A stretch of DNA of 64,000 bases from an uncultured Clostridia bacterium (GCA_934463175.1 CAKSIW010000002.1:1-64000), one strand, 5' to 3'. Shown: positions 43,605 through 53,255, numbered from the stretch's first letter. Notes: generated by a model from the sequence alone, not told the origin. Made by a program: numbers and translations.

Positions 43605-44294
43605 TTATTTCTTTTTTTGCAAAAAATCTTCAATAAAAATACTGCCGTCTTTTATATATGCAATTTCAGGCACAATTGCACGGTTCACATCACCGTCGGG
43701 AGCACGCGTTATAATATCCGCAATTCTGAGCTGTGTCGGCGAAAGATTGAGTGCAACCACAATCGCCTCGCGGTTTCCCTTTGCGCCTGCGTGAACAGTT
43801 CCCTTGACCGTTCCCATCACGGCAATGTTGCCTGCCGCCGTCAGCTCCGCGCCCGGGTTCACATCTCCGATAATCACAATATGACCGTCGGACTCCAGCT
43901 GCTGTCCCGAACGCACCGTTTTGCAATAGAACTTTGTTTTTTCATCATTTATGTCAATCTTGAATCCGCGGCTCAGAATCTTCTCCGCAGAGAGTGACGC
44001 CGACTGTCTGACAACCTTTTCGGCGGTCGTTTCCTTCAGCGCGTCCGGCTTCTCCCAAAGCGTAACCTTGCAGCCGAGAATCCTGCTCAATTCGTCAATA
44101 ATCTCCGCATACTGCGCATCGGTCAGCGCAATTCCGCGGAATCCGACATGCGGTTCAATCCCCTGAAAAAAGCTCTCCGATTTTCTGAACTTGTCAGCCA
44201 CCGCCTCTTTTATATCCGCAAACGGAAGCTCCTCATTCAGGTATACAATCATACCGTCCTTATACAGCTTCAGCACAACAGCATTTCCATTCAT
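43605..44294 (-). CDS. minC: Septum site-determining protein MinC
   Basis: A 229-residue FtsZ inhibitor. An N-terminal domain (about 1-105) is followed by the beta-helical C-terminal domain: VRSGQQLESDGHIVIIGDVN, PGAELTAAGNIAVMGTVKGT, VHAGAKGNREAIVVALNLSP, all family hallmarks. It follows PBP2 by 30 bases. Confidence 0.95.
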   Translation of the reverse strand: MNGNAVVLKLYKDGMIVYLNEELPFADIKEAVADKFRKSESFFQGIEPHVGFRGIALTDAQYAEIIDELSRILGCKVTLWEKPDALKETTAEKVVRQSASLSAEKILSRGFKIDINDEKTKFYCKTVRSGQQLESDGHIVIIGDVNPGAELTAAGNIAVMGTVKGTVHAGAKGNREAIVVALNLSPTQLRIADIITRAPDGDVNRAIVPEIAYIKDGSIFIEDFLQKKK

Positions 44295-44324
44295 TGCATT
44301 TGCCTCTCTTTCCTCTTCTGTTTC

Positions 44325-46364
44325 CTATTTCAAAAGCCTGTTCGGCATTTTAACCTCATCAGTCACCTCAGACAAGCCGAGGTAATATTCAAACATATCC
44401 CTTGCCACCTGTGCGGCATAGCGGCTTGTTGCTCCATGTTCCAGAACAACCGCAACCGCAATCTGCGGATTTTCATACGGCGCAAAACCGACAAACAAAA
44501 CATTATCGCTTCCGTTTCCGACCTCCGCAGTTCCTGTTTTTCCTCCGACCGCAATCGGAAAATCGGTGAAAACCGCGCGCGCAGTTCCGTCCTGAGTTAC
44601 CCTCCGCATTCCGTCCTTGACGGCTTCATATGTCGAGTCGGATATCTGATGCTCGGATATTATCTCGGGTTCTCTCTTGTATGCAATGCTTCCCGTGTCG
44701 TAATTCCTTATCTCCTTGACAAGGTGCAGAGAATATCTCGTTCCCTTATTGAGCAGGGTTGAAACATAGCTTGCAAGCTGAACGGGGGTGAACATGTTGT
44801 CCGACTGCCCGATTGCCGCCTGAAGCGTGTCGCCCGGATACCACTGAGCATTCAGCTTTTCCCTGTAGGTCGGCCCGGCAACAATTCCGCTCGACTCTGA
44901 AAGCTCAATTCCCGTCGGCTCGCCGAGACCGAAATATCCCGCATACTTTTCAATATTGCTGATTGTCAGCCGTCTGCCGACATCATAGAAGAAATAGTTA
45001 CAGGACGCGCCGATTGCCTCCGACACGTTTATTTTCCCATGCGTCCGTCTTGAATTTTTCCAAATCAGACAGGTCGGCTGATATGACGGGGCATAGTATG
45101 TGTAGATACCCTTTGTTTCAATAATCGTGTTCGGGGTGATTATTCCCTCCTCAAGTGCCGCAACAGCAGTGAGGGGCTTGAAGGTTGACCCCGGGGTATA
45201 TGCACCGTTGAGCGCTCTGTTGAAGAGCGGCTTTTTGGGGTCTTCCAGAAATTCGTTATATTTTTTCGTGTATTCCGCAGGGTCATAATTCGGCAGTGAT
45301 GCAATTGCAAGCACAGACCCCGTGCCGATTTCAACGGCAACCGCCGCACCGCTGAAGCAGTCCCTTCCCTTTGCCGCGCGTGCGGTTTCGATGTTTTCCG
45401 CAAGTGATTTCTCGGCAACGCGCTGCAGCTCCGAGTCAATCGTCAGCACAGCATAGTTGTCGGTGTGCGGCTCTTTCACGCTCAGAACCTGCGAAACGTT
45501 GCCCGATCGCGTCTGCTCAACACGCTTATATCCGTCCTTACCCTTCAGATATTTCTCAAGAACCTTTTCAAGCCCGTCCTTTCCGATTATGTCGTTCATG
45601 CCGTAGCCGCGATCCTTCAGTTCTGCATATTCCTCGCGGTATATTATGCCCGTCCGCCCGAGAATGTGTGCGGCAAGAGTGCCTCCGCGGTATTCGCGCA
45701 CCGGCTCAACCTCGACGCTCACGCCCTTCAGCTCGAACGACAGCTCCTTTATTTTCTGAACAACCGCCATGTCAACATTGTTCGCAAACGTATACGGATT
45801 CATAACACTGAAATTCTTTGATTCCATGGTATAGCGTACGCCGATGATGTCCATTGTCTCGCTTTCGCTGTATTTATCGGAAATCTTATATCGTTCACGG
45901 TAATAATCCACGATTTCCTTTTCCGTTGTGTATTTTTCAAGCTTGTTTTTCTTTTTCCAGTCCTCCGCCGACTTTTCGGTGTCTTCGCTGTTTTCAAAAA
46001 CAAACCCGGGCGGATTGCCCTTAATCGGGAAATCGTTAAAAAACTCCGCTTCGTTTTCACTGAATATTTTCATCAGCTTTGACAATGTCTCATTCAGGGT
46101 GCTATTCTCCTTGTCCATGCTTTGAATCTGAACATAATATCCCATGCTGTTTGAGACAAGCGGTCTGCCATAGGTGTCAACAATCTCACCTCTCGGTGCC
46201 TTGATTGAATACGCACGGATAAAACGGTTGTCCGCTTTCTCCTTGTAGGAATCGCCGTTCACAATCTGAAGATTGAACAGTCTGACCACGCAAAGAACCG
46301 TAAATGCCGCCAGGAAACAATATATTAAAATGAACCTTGTTTTCAAGCCTTTGTTATCCAACAC
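44325..46364 (-). CDS. mrdA: Penicillin-binding protein 2 (elongation transpeptidase)
   Basis: About 679 residues. An N-terminal membrane anchor (TRFILIYCFLAAFTVLCVVR) is followed by the dimerisation domain (IKAPRGEIVDTYGRPLVSN) and the transpeptidase: GSTFKPL (SxxK), ASCNYF (SxN) and GGKTGTAE (KTG). It cross-links side-wall peptidoglycan with MreBCD. The frame is open well into mreD; the likely start is the GTG at 46364 or the TTG at 46361, near the mreD stop. A rodA gene is not in this block. Confidence 0.93.
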   Translation of the reverse strand: MLDNKGLKTRFILIYCFLAAFTVLCVVRLFNLQIVNGDSYKEKADNRFIRAYSIKAPRGEIVDTYGRPLVSNSMGYYVQIQSMDKENSTLNETLSKLMKIFSENEAEFFNDFPIKGNPPGFVFENSEDTEKSAEDWKKKNKLEKYTTEKEIVDYYRERYKISDKYSESETMDIIGVRYTMESKNFSVMNPYTFANNVDMAVVQKIKELSFELKGVSVEVEPVREYRGGTLAAHILGRTGIIYREEYAELKDRGYGMNDIIGKDGLEKVLEKYLKGKDGYKRVEQTRSGNVSQVLSVKEPHTDNYAVLTIDSELQRVAEKSLAENIETARAAKGRDCFSGAAVAVEIGTGSVLAIASLPNYDPAEYTKKYNEFLEDPKKPLFNRALNGAYTPGSTFKPLTAVAALEEGIITPNTIIETKGIYTYYAPSYQPTCLIWKNSRRTHGKINVSEAIGASCNYFFYDVGRRLTISNIEKYAGYFGLGEPTGIELSESSGIVAGPTYREKLNAQWYPGDTLQAAIGQSDNMFTPVQLASYVSTLLNKGTRYSLHLVKEIRNYDTGSIAYKREPEIISEHQISDSTYEAVKDGMRRVTQDGTARAVFTDFPIAVGGKTGTAEVGNGSDNVLFVGFAPYENPQIAVAVVLEHGATSRYAAQVARDMFEYYLGLSEVTDEVKMPNRLLK

Positions 46365-46866
46365 CTTCACCCTTATCAGCGTATATAAATTTTGCTGCTT
46401 TGCCCGCAAAAAGATAAACAACCGGTGCCGCCGCCGCATTATACAGCAGCTCCGGCAAAATCGTATTTTTCAGAGTATACCAAAAATCAGCATTTTTTAT
46501 AATCATCATAAAAGCCGCCGCATAATATGCAGACTCATAAAGCAGCGTCATGACAGCAGCCGTGAGCATTATAATCAGAACATTGCTTGTTCTGAAAACT
46601 CTTTCGCACAGGTATGCGGTGAAAAATCCTGTCAGCATTCCGAGAACCGTGTTCATTCCCAGCAGTCTTCCCGTGATTATATCAAGAAAAAAGCCGAACA
46701 CCGCACCGATTACCGCGCCCTCTCCCTTGCTGCAAAAGAAGCACACAATCACCGTATACACCAAAAACAGGTTCGGCTTCACACCGAATATCTGTGCGGC
46801 ATTGAGCCATGTTGCCTGCAACACCGAAAACAGCAATAAAAATATGCCGTGCACCGTAATCTTCAC
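46354..46866 (-). CDS. mreD: Rod shape-determining protein MreD
   Basis: A 170-residue membrane protein with five segments: GIFLLLFSVLQATWLNAAQI, then PNLFLVYTVIVCFFCSKGEG and AVIGAVFGFFLDIITGRLLG, the usual MreD pattern. It follows mreC across a palindromic repeat. Confidence 0.93.
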   Translation of the reverse strand: MKITVHGIFLLLFSVLQATWLNAAQIFGVKPNLFLVYTVIVCFFCSKGEGAVIGAVFGFFLDIITGRLLGMNTVLGMLTGFFTAYLCERVFRTSNVLIIMLTAAVMTLLYESAYYAAAFMMIIKNADFWYTLKNTILPELLYNAAAAPVVYLFAGKAAKFIYADKGEGVG

Positions 46867-46905
46867 GCGTTCTCCAGTCCTTTCTGCGTTTCTGCGTTAA
46901 CCCGG

Positions 46906-46957
46906 ATATTAGTTATCCGGCCATGCCTTAACCGGCGTAACCTCGGATAACTAACAT
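46906..46957. repeat. Imperfect palindromic element, copy B
   Basis: Arms of 14 bases (46906-46919 and 46944-46957) match at 13 positions when one is reversed and complemented. It fills the gap between mreC and mreD. It shares TTAGTTATCC, CCTTAA and CGG with copy A at 17618-17673, in the same order. Confidence 0.55.
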
Positions 46958-46961
46958 CAGA

Positions 46962-47810
46962 TTAATCCTCAAATGTATTCTTCACAATCAGCACCTGTTT
47001 CAAATCATCAATATCGGTTTCGGGCTTAATCAGTGCATACTGTGAAATTCCCTGTATGTCGGGTCGTATTTCTGTCACCTTGCCGATGAGAAGTCCTTTC
47101 GGATAGATTCCGCCCATTCCCGATGTTATGACCGTGTCGCCGACAACAATGTCGGAATTTTTCGACACAAAGGACAGCTTGCAGCAGCCCTGTGCCTCAA
47201 GAGTGCTGTCGCCCTCGATGATTCCCAGATCACCCGACCGCAGAATTTCCGCGCCCGCACCGTGTTCGGGGTCTGTCACCGTTGTTATCTCCGCCCATGT
47301 TGTGCCAACATTGCTTATTCTGCCGACAAGAGACTTTCCTTTTGAAATGACAGGCTGATTCAGCGCAATGCCGTCCGCCGTCCCCTTGTCAACAGTGATT
47401 GTGCTGTACCAATTTGAAGGACTCCGCGCGATTATCTCTGCCGCCTCGGTCTCCAGCTGAGGATTCGCCTCACGCAGTGCAAGCAGCCTGCGCAGCTCCT
47501 CGTTCTCGCTTTTTGCAAGCTCATTTTCCCGAACCGAGTTTTCAAGCTCGGCTTTTTCGTCCTTCAGACGGCTGTTTTCTTCTCTCAGCTTGTCAATATC
47601 CGAAAAATATCCGAAAAACTCCGTGACTCCTCCGCCAATTCTCGTGAACATCTTCTGAATCGGCGTCAGAACAACCTCCGCAACGTTCTCAAAAAACATT
47701 GCACCGCCCCCGGACGCGTTCAGAAAGCCCATGACACCGCCAATGACAACCACTGCCGCTATTAAAATGAAAACACATCTGTTTCTAAAAAGCTTTTTCA
47801 AAAGATGCAT
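46962..47810 (-). CDS. mreC: Rod shape-determining protein MreC
   Basis: A 282-residue bitopic protein: short cytoplasmic start, membrane helix (CVFILIAAVVVIGGVMGFLN), coiled coil at about 68-110 (DKLREENSRLKDEKAELENS) and an extracellular beta domain with SPSNWYSTITVDKGTADGI, VVGDTVITSGMGGIYPKGL. It links MreB to the wall machinery. Confidence 0.95.
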   Translation of the reverse strand: MHLLKKLFRNRCVFILIAAVVVIGGVMGFLNASGGGAMFFENVAEVVLTPIQKMFTRIGGGVTEFFGYFSDIDKLREENSRLKDEKAELENSVRENELAKSENEELRRLLALREANPQLETEAAEIIARSPSNWYSTITVDKGTADGIALNQPVISKGKSLVGRISNVGTTWAEITTVTDPEHGAGAEILRSGDLGIIEGDSTLEAQGCCKLSFVSKNSDIVVGDTVITSGMGGIYPKGLLIGKVTEIRPDIQGISQYALIKPETDIDDLKQVLIVKNTFED

Positions 47811-47822
47811 CCTCCCTCAAAA

Positions 47823-48821
47823 TTATCCTGAAATCAATATGCTGCGCAGTGTCTTGATTTCCTCAAGCGACTTTCCTGCGCCGATTGCAACGCACTCAAG
47901 CGGCGTTTCCGTTATATAAATCGGAATTTCCGTGTGAGCATTGATGAGTTTGCCGAGTCCCTTCATTGTTGAAACTCCGCCCGTCAGAACGATTCCCGAC
48001 TCAAAAATATCCGCCGCAAGCTCAGGCGGTGTTTTTTCAAGAACCGCCTTGATTCCGTCAATGATTGCCGCAAGACTCTCGCGGAATGCTTCACGGATTT
48101 CAACAGAATCAACCGTAACATTCTTCGGCAGACCCGAAACCAAATCTCTGCCGTTTGCAACCGTTGTTATTTCCTCCTTCAGCGTGCAGGCTGAGGCGAT
48201 TTCCTTCTTTATCTGCTCCGCAGTTATGCTGCCGATAATCAGGTTATGTTTTTTCTTCATGTGCTGAATTATGTCATTATCGAACGTGCTTCCCGCAACC
48301 TTCAGGCTTTGCGAGGTCACAACGCCGCCGAGAGATATGACCGCAATTTCGGTCGTGCCTCCGCCAATATCCACAATCATCGAACCGACAGGCTCGCTGA
48401 CCGCAATTCCTGCGCCGATTGCTGCCGCCATTGATTTCTCAATCAGATAGACCTCTTTTGCGCCTGCGGCAAGCGTTGCGTCACGGACAGCGCGTTTTTC
48501 AACGTCTGTTATGTGTGCAGGTATGCACACAACCGCCTTGGGCTTGAAGATTGAGCCTGAAACCGCCTTTTTTATGAATGCACGGAGCAGAGCAACCGTT
48601 ATGTCAAAGTTTGCAATGACGCCCTCCTTTATCGGAGAAATTGCCCGTATGTCGGCAGGCGTTCTGCCAAGCATATCCCCTGCACTTTTTCCGAGTGCAA
48701 GTATTTTTCCCGTCTGTTCGCTGATTGCCGCCACAGTCGGCTCATTCACAACGATGCCCTTTCCTCTGACATAAACAATTGTGTTTGATGTCCCCAAATC
48801 AATTCCGATTTCGTTTGCCAT
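47823..48821 (-). CDS. mreB: Rod shape-determining protein MreB (actin-like)
   Basis: A 332-residue actin homologue: EIGIDLGTSNTIVYVRGKGI (phosphate 1), VDIGGGTTEIAVISLGG (phosphate 2) and GIVLTGGVSTMKGL (adenosine motif). It forms membrane filaments guiding wall elongation. The start MANEIG at 48821 is by homology; its ribosome site is weak. First gene of the mreBCD-PBP2-minCDE run. Confidence 0.96.
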   Translation of the reverse strand: MANEIGIDLGTSNTIVYVRGKGIVVNEPTVAAISEQTGKILALGKSAGDMLGRTPADIRAISPIKEGVIANFDITVALLRAFIKKAVSGSIFKPKAVVCIPAHITDVEKRAVRDATLAAGAKEVYLIEKSMAAAIGAGIAVSEPVGSMIVDIGGGTTEIAVISLGGVVTSQSLKVAGSTFDNDIIQHMKKKHNLIIGSITAEQIKKEIASACTLKEEITTVANGRDLVSGLPKNVTVDSVEIREAFRESLAAIIDGIKAVLEKTPPELAADIFESGIVLTGGVSTMKGLGKLINAHTEIPIYITETPLECVAIGAGKSLEEIKTLRSILISG

Positions 48822-48903
48822 AATAACTTTCGCAGCCTTTCTGCCCACAAAGCATTGTCAAATGTATTCCTCACCTGCCGTGGGTCGTGCAGGAGGGATT
48901 CAA

Positions 48904-49139
48904 GCACACGGGAGTCGAACACAATATGGTTTAAACAGGCAAATTTGTGAAAATACTGTGTTTTTGCCTTGTCTTTAACACAAAATTGCTCTGCTTAAAC
49001 TCTCCGACCCTGTATGCAAAAAAATTATTATATTTTTGTTTCCGGAGGACGAAGCAAGGCTTGCGCCTTGCAAGGACAACGGTTCAAAAAGATGGTGATT
49101 TTTTAATTACAGGGCATATCGGGTTTGGCTCCCGTGTGC
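48904..49139. repeat. 236-base intergenic segment flanked by 25-bp inverted repeats
   Basis: The left end (48904-48928) and the reverse complement of the right end (49115-49139) share 21 of 25 bases, beginning GCACACGGGAG. As RNA, two of the four mismatches become G-U pairs. Between them are a GCAAGGC/GCCTTGC hairpin (about 49062-49079) and AT-rich stretches with a possible minus-strand -10 box, but no gene. It could be a miniature transposable element or a long-range folded leader of mreB. The whole gap between mreB and maf is 352 bases. Confidence 0.45.
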
Positions 49140-49173
49140 CTATGCAAGACCGTTTTTTCGGTCTCACCTATCC

Positions 49174-49764
49174 TCAGTTTAAAATTTTCATTCCATATTC
49201 CGACTTCAGCACCTCACAAAGCCTGCAAAGCGGAAGCCCGACAACATTGAAATAATCGCCGTGTATTTCCTTCACAAAAACCGAACCGAGACCCTGAATG
49301 CCATATGCGCCTGCCTTGTCCATGGGTTCACTCGAGGCAATGTATGCGCGTATTTCATCATCTGATAAATCCCTGAAAACAACGTCTGTTTTTTCAAAAA
49401 AACGTGTTTCCTTTCCTGCCTTCAAATCCTTAACGCAGACCCCCGTATATACCGAGTGAGCCGTGCCTCCGAGAGCGGTGAGGATTCCGAATGCGTCCGC
49501 CTCGTCCTTCGGTTTCCCGATTACCGCACCGTTTTGCGACACAACGGTGTCTGCGGCAATCACCAGTGCGTCAGTCCCTTGCGGTATGCGCAATGCAACG
49601 TTTTCACATTTTTCGGCAGCAAGCATAACAACCGCTTCCTCGGGAGATTTCGCACCTTCCGCATTCTCGGGTGTGTTGTCAGCAAGCACCTCAAATTCAA
49701 TCTTCAGCATTTTAAGCAGCTCACGCCGTCTTGGCGACGCGGAAGCCAAAATAATTTTTCTCAT
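49174..49764 (-). CDS. maf: Maf family nucleotide pyrophosphatase
   Basis: A 196-residue protein: KIILASASPRRRELLKML (substrate loop), then ADTVVSQNGAVIGKPKDEADA and KAGAYGIQGLGSVFVKEIHG. Maf proteins hydrolyse non-canonical or modified nucleoside triphosphates and are linked to septum arrest. It overlaps the Gx transporter gene by 4 bases; AGGAAGG precedes the ATG. Confidence 0.94.
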   Translation of the reverse strand: MRKIILASASPRRRELLKMLKIEFEVLADNTPENAEGAKSPEEAVVMLAAEKCENVALRIPQGTDALVIAADTVVSQNGAVIGKPKDEADAFGILTALGGTAHSVYTGVCVKDLKAGKETRFFEKTDVVFRDLSDDEIRAYIASSEPMDKAGAYGIQGLGSVFVKEIHGDYFNVVGLPLCRLCEVLKSEYGMKILN

Positions 49765-50279
49765 GCCTTCCTCCGATATATCTTCATTATTCTGCCGCAC
49801 AGCAGCTTTGCCGCATATCCCGTTGCCGAACCGCAAATCACCGCAATCACAAGCAGCGACGGGAGATAGGAAAGAGCATATGCCGAGTTCAGAACCGCAC
49901 ATGCAACAAGCAACTGCGCCGCGTTATGAGCCGCCGCGCCGAGCACACCCTCGCCGATCATACTGACGGCAGGACTGAAATGCCTTCTGCAAAGCCACAT
50001 GGCACAGACTGCCGCCGCCGCGCCCGAAACGCTGTATGGCACAGCACCTGCACCGCCTGTTATCAATGCACCGATGAATGCACGGCAAAGCGCAATCAGC
50101 ATTGTGCAGCCTCCGCCGAACAGTGACAAATTTATCATCGAAACAATGTTGGCAAGTCCGAGCTTGCCGCCCGGAATGGGCAAAACCGCAAACTGCGATT
50201 CTATGTATTGAAGCACAAGACCGCACGAAACCGAAACCGCCATTGTGCATATTTCAAAGCTTGTATATTTTTTCTTCAT
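49761..50279 (-). CDS. Gx transporter family membrane protein
   Basis: A 172-residue protein with five to six membrane segments and the family pattern IPGGKLGLANIVSMINLSLF and GAVPYSVSGAAAAV. The family (often called heptaprenyl diphosphate synthase component I) is a distant S-component-like transporter group; cargo unknown. It overlaps the NusG II gene by one base (TGATG). Confidence 0.88.
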   Translation of the reverse strand: MKKKYTSFEICTMAVSVSCGLVLQYIESQFAVLPIPGGKLGLANIVSMINLSLFGGGCTMLIALCRAFIGALITGGAGAVPYSVSGAAAAVCAMWLCRRHFSPAVSMIGEGVLGAAAHNAAQLLVACAVLNSAYALSYLPSLLVIAVICGSATGYAAKLLCGRIMKIYRRKA

Positions 50280-50653
50280 CAATATGTCACCCTGTCAACC
50301 GCGCTCTCACCGCCCGAAATTCTGAGCGTGAACCTGTTCGGCGCACAAATAATCACCTGTCCCGCTTTTGTCACTGCGCCGCACTTCACGTCATATTTAT
50401 CACGGCACGATGCTTCAATCACCCGTGCGCCGTTCTTTGTCAGCTCAACCGTGTTTGTGCCGAACCGCGTTTTCACCTCAACCGTCTCGGTTTTTCTGAT
50501 GTCAGAAAGCCTGTAGGCTGCATATTCCTGTCCGTCAACGCATATGACCGCATATTCCGCAGAATCGCTCCACGAAAGTGCGCCGACAGCCGCATAGATC
50601 ACCGCCGCCACAGCAAGCACACAGACAATCACCAGCTTGTCGCCGCGCGTCAT
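50279..50653 (-). CDS. NusG domain II-containing protein
   Basis: A 124-residue protein: one N-terminal membrane helix (KLVIVCVLAVAAVIYAAVGA) and an extracellular beta domain with VKTRFGTNTVELTKNGARVI and SCRDKYDVKCGAV, the NusG domain II pattern. In Clostridia it regularly sits upstream of the Gx transporter. It overlaps dut by 4 bases. Confidence 0.88.
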   Translation of the reverse strand: MTRGDKLVIVCVLAVAAVIYAAVGALSWSDSAEYAVICVDGQEYAAYRLSDIRKTETVEVKTRFGTNTVELTKNGARVIEASCRDKYDVKCGAVTKAGQVIICAPNRFTLRISGGESAVDRVTY

Positions 50654-51087
50654 TTGCCTGTTGAGCCGAAGCCCCTTGAGCCGCGCATGGTTTCTTCAAG
50701 GCTGTCAACAATGACAAGGTTTGCCGCCTCAACGGGTACAAATATCACCTGAGCGATTCTGTCGCCCGTCTTCACAGTGTAATCCTCGTCCGAAATGTTT
50801 TGCAGCAGAACCTTCACCTCGCCCGTATAGTCGGAGTCAATAATCCCCGGAGCGTTGCAGACGATGATTCCCTTTTTTGCCGCAAGACCTCCGCGCGAGC
50901 AGATTATACCGCCATATCCCTTGGGAATCTGCATGGCAATTCCCGTTGAGACCAGCGCACGCTCACCTGCACGCAGCACAAACGATGTTCCGATTGCAGC
51001 CGACAAATCCATACCGCAGCTGCCTCTGGTTGCATATTCGGGTCTGCTTATTTTATCCGAAAGATATTTCAGTTTCACGTTTATCAT
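50650..51087 (-). CDS. dut: dUTP diphosphatase
   Basis: A 145-residue trimeric dUTPase that keeps uracil out of DNA and makes dUMP. Motifs: ATRGSCGMDLSAA, ICSRGGLAAKKGIIV, NAPGIIDSDYTGEVKVLLQN and the flexible tail RGSRGFGSTG. It begins 3 bases after the U32 peptidase gene. Confidence 0.96.
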   Translation of the reverse strand: MINVKLKYLSDKISRPEYATRGSCGMDLSAAIGTSFVLRAGERALVSTGIAMQIPKGYGGIICSRGGLAAKKGIIVCNAPGIIDSDYTGEVKVLLQNISDEDYTVKTGDRIAQVIFVPVEAANLVIVDSLEETMRGSRGFGSTGK

Positions 51088-51089
51088 GC

Positions 51090-53177
51090 CTACATCACTC
51101 CTTTATAAAAATGTGCGCCCGTGAAGTCCTCGGGACAATAGCCTGTTTTTTTCATGAATGCGTCACAAACTCTTTTGCATTCATCAGCACTCTCATCAGT
51201 AAAATATAACCTGAAAAATGTTACACCCGCATTTGAAAGCGCGTCCAAATCGCGCGCCGCAAAGGTCTTTTTGCAATTCAGCACAATACTTCTGCATGAA
51301 GCACCGTCCGAAATCACCGGAAAGGTCATTCCCATTCTGTCGGTTATTTTTCCTCCCTTTCCTCCGCACGGACATGTGCCGGCATTGCGCACAACACAGT
51401 TTTCCGTCAGCATAAGCGGAAGTCTGCCGTATGCCATGACCTGTACGGGTATGCTCTTTTTCAGCTCTCTTATCTGTTTCAGAGTCAGCTCAGGCGACAG
51501 CTCCGCCGTCCTCACTCCCTGTTTTTTCAGCCACATAAGCGAACGGCTGTTGAAAATGTTCAGCCGAAAACCGCCGTATATCTTTTCGGGCGAAAATTCG
51601 CTCAATGCCGAAATGTTCATCGCGGCAAGTGCGCGATATCCGTCCTCCAGAAGCATGCGCACCTGCTCTACGGTTTTTCCGCATTCATTTTCGGGAATGA
51701 CCGACGGCATGACAATGACTGTTTTTTCCTTGATTCTGTCAGTCAGTCCGCGGTCGCCGAGAATCAAATGCAGCGGAACATAAAAAAGCTCAAACGGCAG
51801 ATCCCTGAGTGCCGCAAGCTGTGAGGCATTCGTCACCTCGCAGACAAAGTGCCGTCCGTCAGCCTCATTGTCATACGGCTCATCGGGAACTGTGCAAAAA
51901 GCCGCTGTGCGCTTATACGAACGCGTGATTTCTTTCTCAAGCATATCAAGCGCACCTCTCCGCACCGCATTCAAATCACTTGCGGACATATGCGGCGCAC
52001 CCTCAATGTCAACCGAAAGATTTTTAATCTCAAACGGCGTTCCTCCCGTTTTTCCGATGTTCTTTGCCGCATTATCCTCTGTCAGCGGTGCGCTTTGCGC
52101 GTGTTCCGCCTTTTTTTCATATATATATTCAATCCGACAGCCGCCGCCCTGCATTTCAAGCCTTGGGTATTCGCCCTCATGCACCGTCAGCCGGCATGTC
52201 AAAGGTGTTTTCCTGTTTTCTGTTTTCAGACCTCTCTGAATTTCCTTCACAAGGTCTGTTTCATTTTTTCTGTATGGGTTGTCGGGTTTATTGAATGCAA
52301 ACATATTCTTCCCCGTTTTGCCCGTAATATATCCGTCCGTCAGACCGCCTCTGTTGAAAATGCTGTCCAGCAGACGAATGTCGTCCTCCGACACACTCTG
52401 CGGCGCGTCGAGATATTTTCTGTATACGCTCACCACCGCCGCGACATATGCCGCACCCTTCATTCTGCCCTCGATTTTCAGCGATGTCACACCTGCATCG
52501 GCAAGTGCGCCGAGATTTTTCAACGTGCACAAATCCTTCAGGCTCAGATAAAACGCCTTTTTTCCTCCATTTGAGGAATATGGCAGTCTGCACGGCTGCG
52601 CACATTTTCCGCGGTTGCCCGATCTGCCGCCGATTATGCTGCTCATCAGGCACTGACCGGAATAGCTCATGCACAATGCGCCGTGAGCAAAAACCTCAAG
52701 CTCCATGCCGCAGTTTTCGGATATTTTCCGAATGCTCTCAAGCGAAAGCTCACGCGAAAGCACTGCACGGCGAATCCCGAGTCTCGTCAAAGCATTCACG
52801 CCGTCGGAATTGTGAATCGTCATCTGTGTGCTTGCATGAACGGGCAGGTCAGGCACCGCAAGCTGTGCAAGCTCCGCAGCCGCAATATCCTGGACAATGA
52901 CCGCGTCCGTGCCGATTTTGTTCAGAAATTCAAGATATTTCAAAACCTCATCAAGCTCCGAATCCGCAATGAGGGTGTTCACCGTGACATGCATACGAAC
53001 ACCGCGAAGATGGCAATAGTCCGCCGCAGCCTCCAGTTCCGCACGGTCGAAATTGTCGGCATAGCTCCTTGCGCCGAAGCTTTTACCCGAAAGATAAACC
53101 GCGTCCGCACCGCTTTGAACAGCAGCAATCAGACATTCACGGTTTCCGGCAGGTGCAAGCAATTCCATTTTTCGCAT
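51090..53177 (-). CDS. U32 family peptidase with DUF3656-type C-terminus
   Basis: A 695-residue protein. The N-terminus MELLAPAGNRECLIAAVQSG and the U32 signature EVFAHGALCMSYSGQCLMSS, with cysteines at GNRGKCAQPCRLPY, are clear. The C-terminal half has the collagenase-like repeat (LNIFNSRSLMWLKK and VMAYGRLPLMLTENC) and CPCGGKGGKI. Related RlhA hydroxylates 23S rRNA C2501, so an RNA-modifying role is as likely as proteolysis. The start at 53177 follows GGAG. It lies after zapA, a common order. Confidence 0.9.
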   Translation of the reverse strand: MRKMELLAPAGNRECLIAAVQSGADAVYLSGKSFGARSYADNFDRAELEAAADYCHLRGVRMHVTVNTLIADSELDEVLKYLEFLNKIGTDAVIVQDIAAAELAQLAVPDLPVHASTQMTIHNSDGVNALTRLGIRRAVLSRELSLESIRKISENCGMELEVFAHGALCMSYSGQCLMSSIIGGRSGNRGKCAQPCRLPYSSNGGKKAFYLSLKDLCTLKNLGALADAGVTSLKIEGRMKGAAYVAAVVSVYRKYLDAPQSVSEDDIRLLDSIFNRGGLTDGYITGKTGKNMFAFNKPDNPYRKNETDLVKEIQRGLKTENRKTPLTCRLTVHEGEYPRLEMQGGGCRIEYIYEKKAEHAQSAPLTEDNAAKNIGKTGGTPFEIKNLSVDIEGAPHMSASDLNAVRRGALDMLEKEITRSYKRTAAFCTVPDEPYDNEADGRHFVCEVTNASQLAALRDLPFELFYVPLHLILGDRGLTDRIKEKTVIVMPSVIPENECGKTVEQVRMLLEDGYRALAAMNISALSEFSPEKIYGGFRLNIFNSRSLMWLKKQGVRTAELSPELTLKQIRELKKSIPVQVMAYGRLPLMLTENCVVRNAGTCPCGGKGGKITDRMGMTFPVISDGASCRSIVLNCKKTFAARDLDALSNAGVTFFRLYFTDESADECKRVCDAFMKKTGYCPEDFTGAHFYKGVM

Positions 53178-53255
53178 GAATTCTCCAATCCTTAGCCTCA
53201 AAAACGCTCCAACTCCGATTCTGAAAGGCGGATTTCCGCTTTCGGCTAAATCAGT

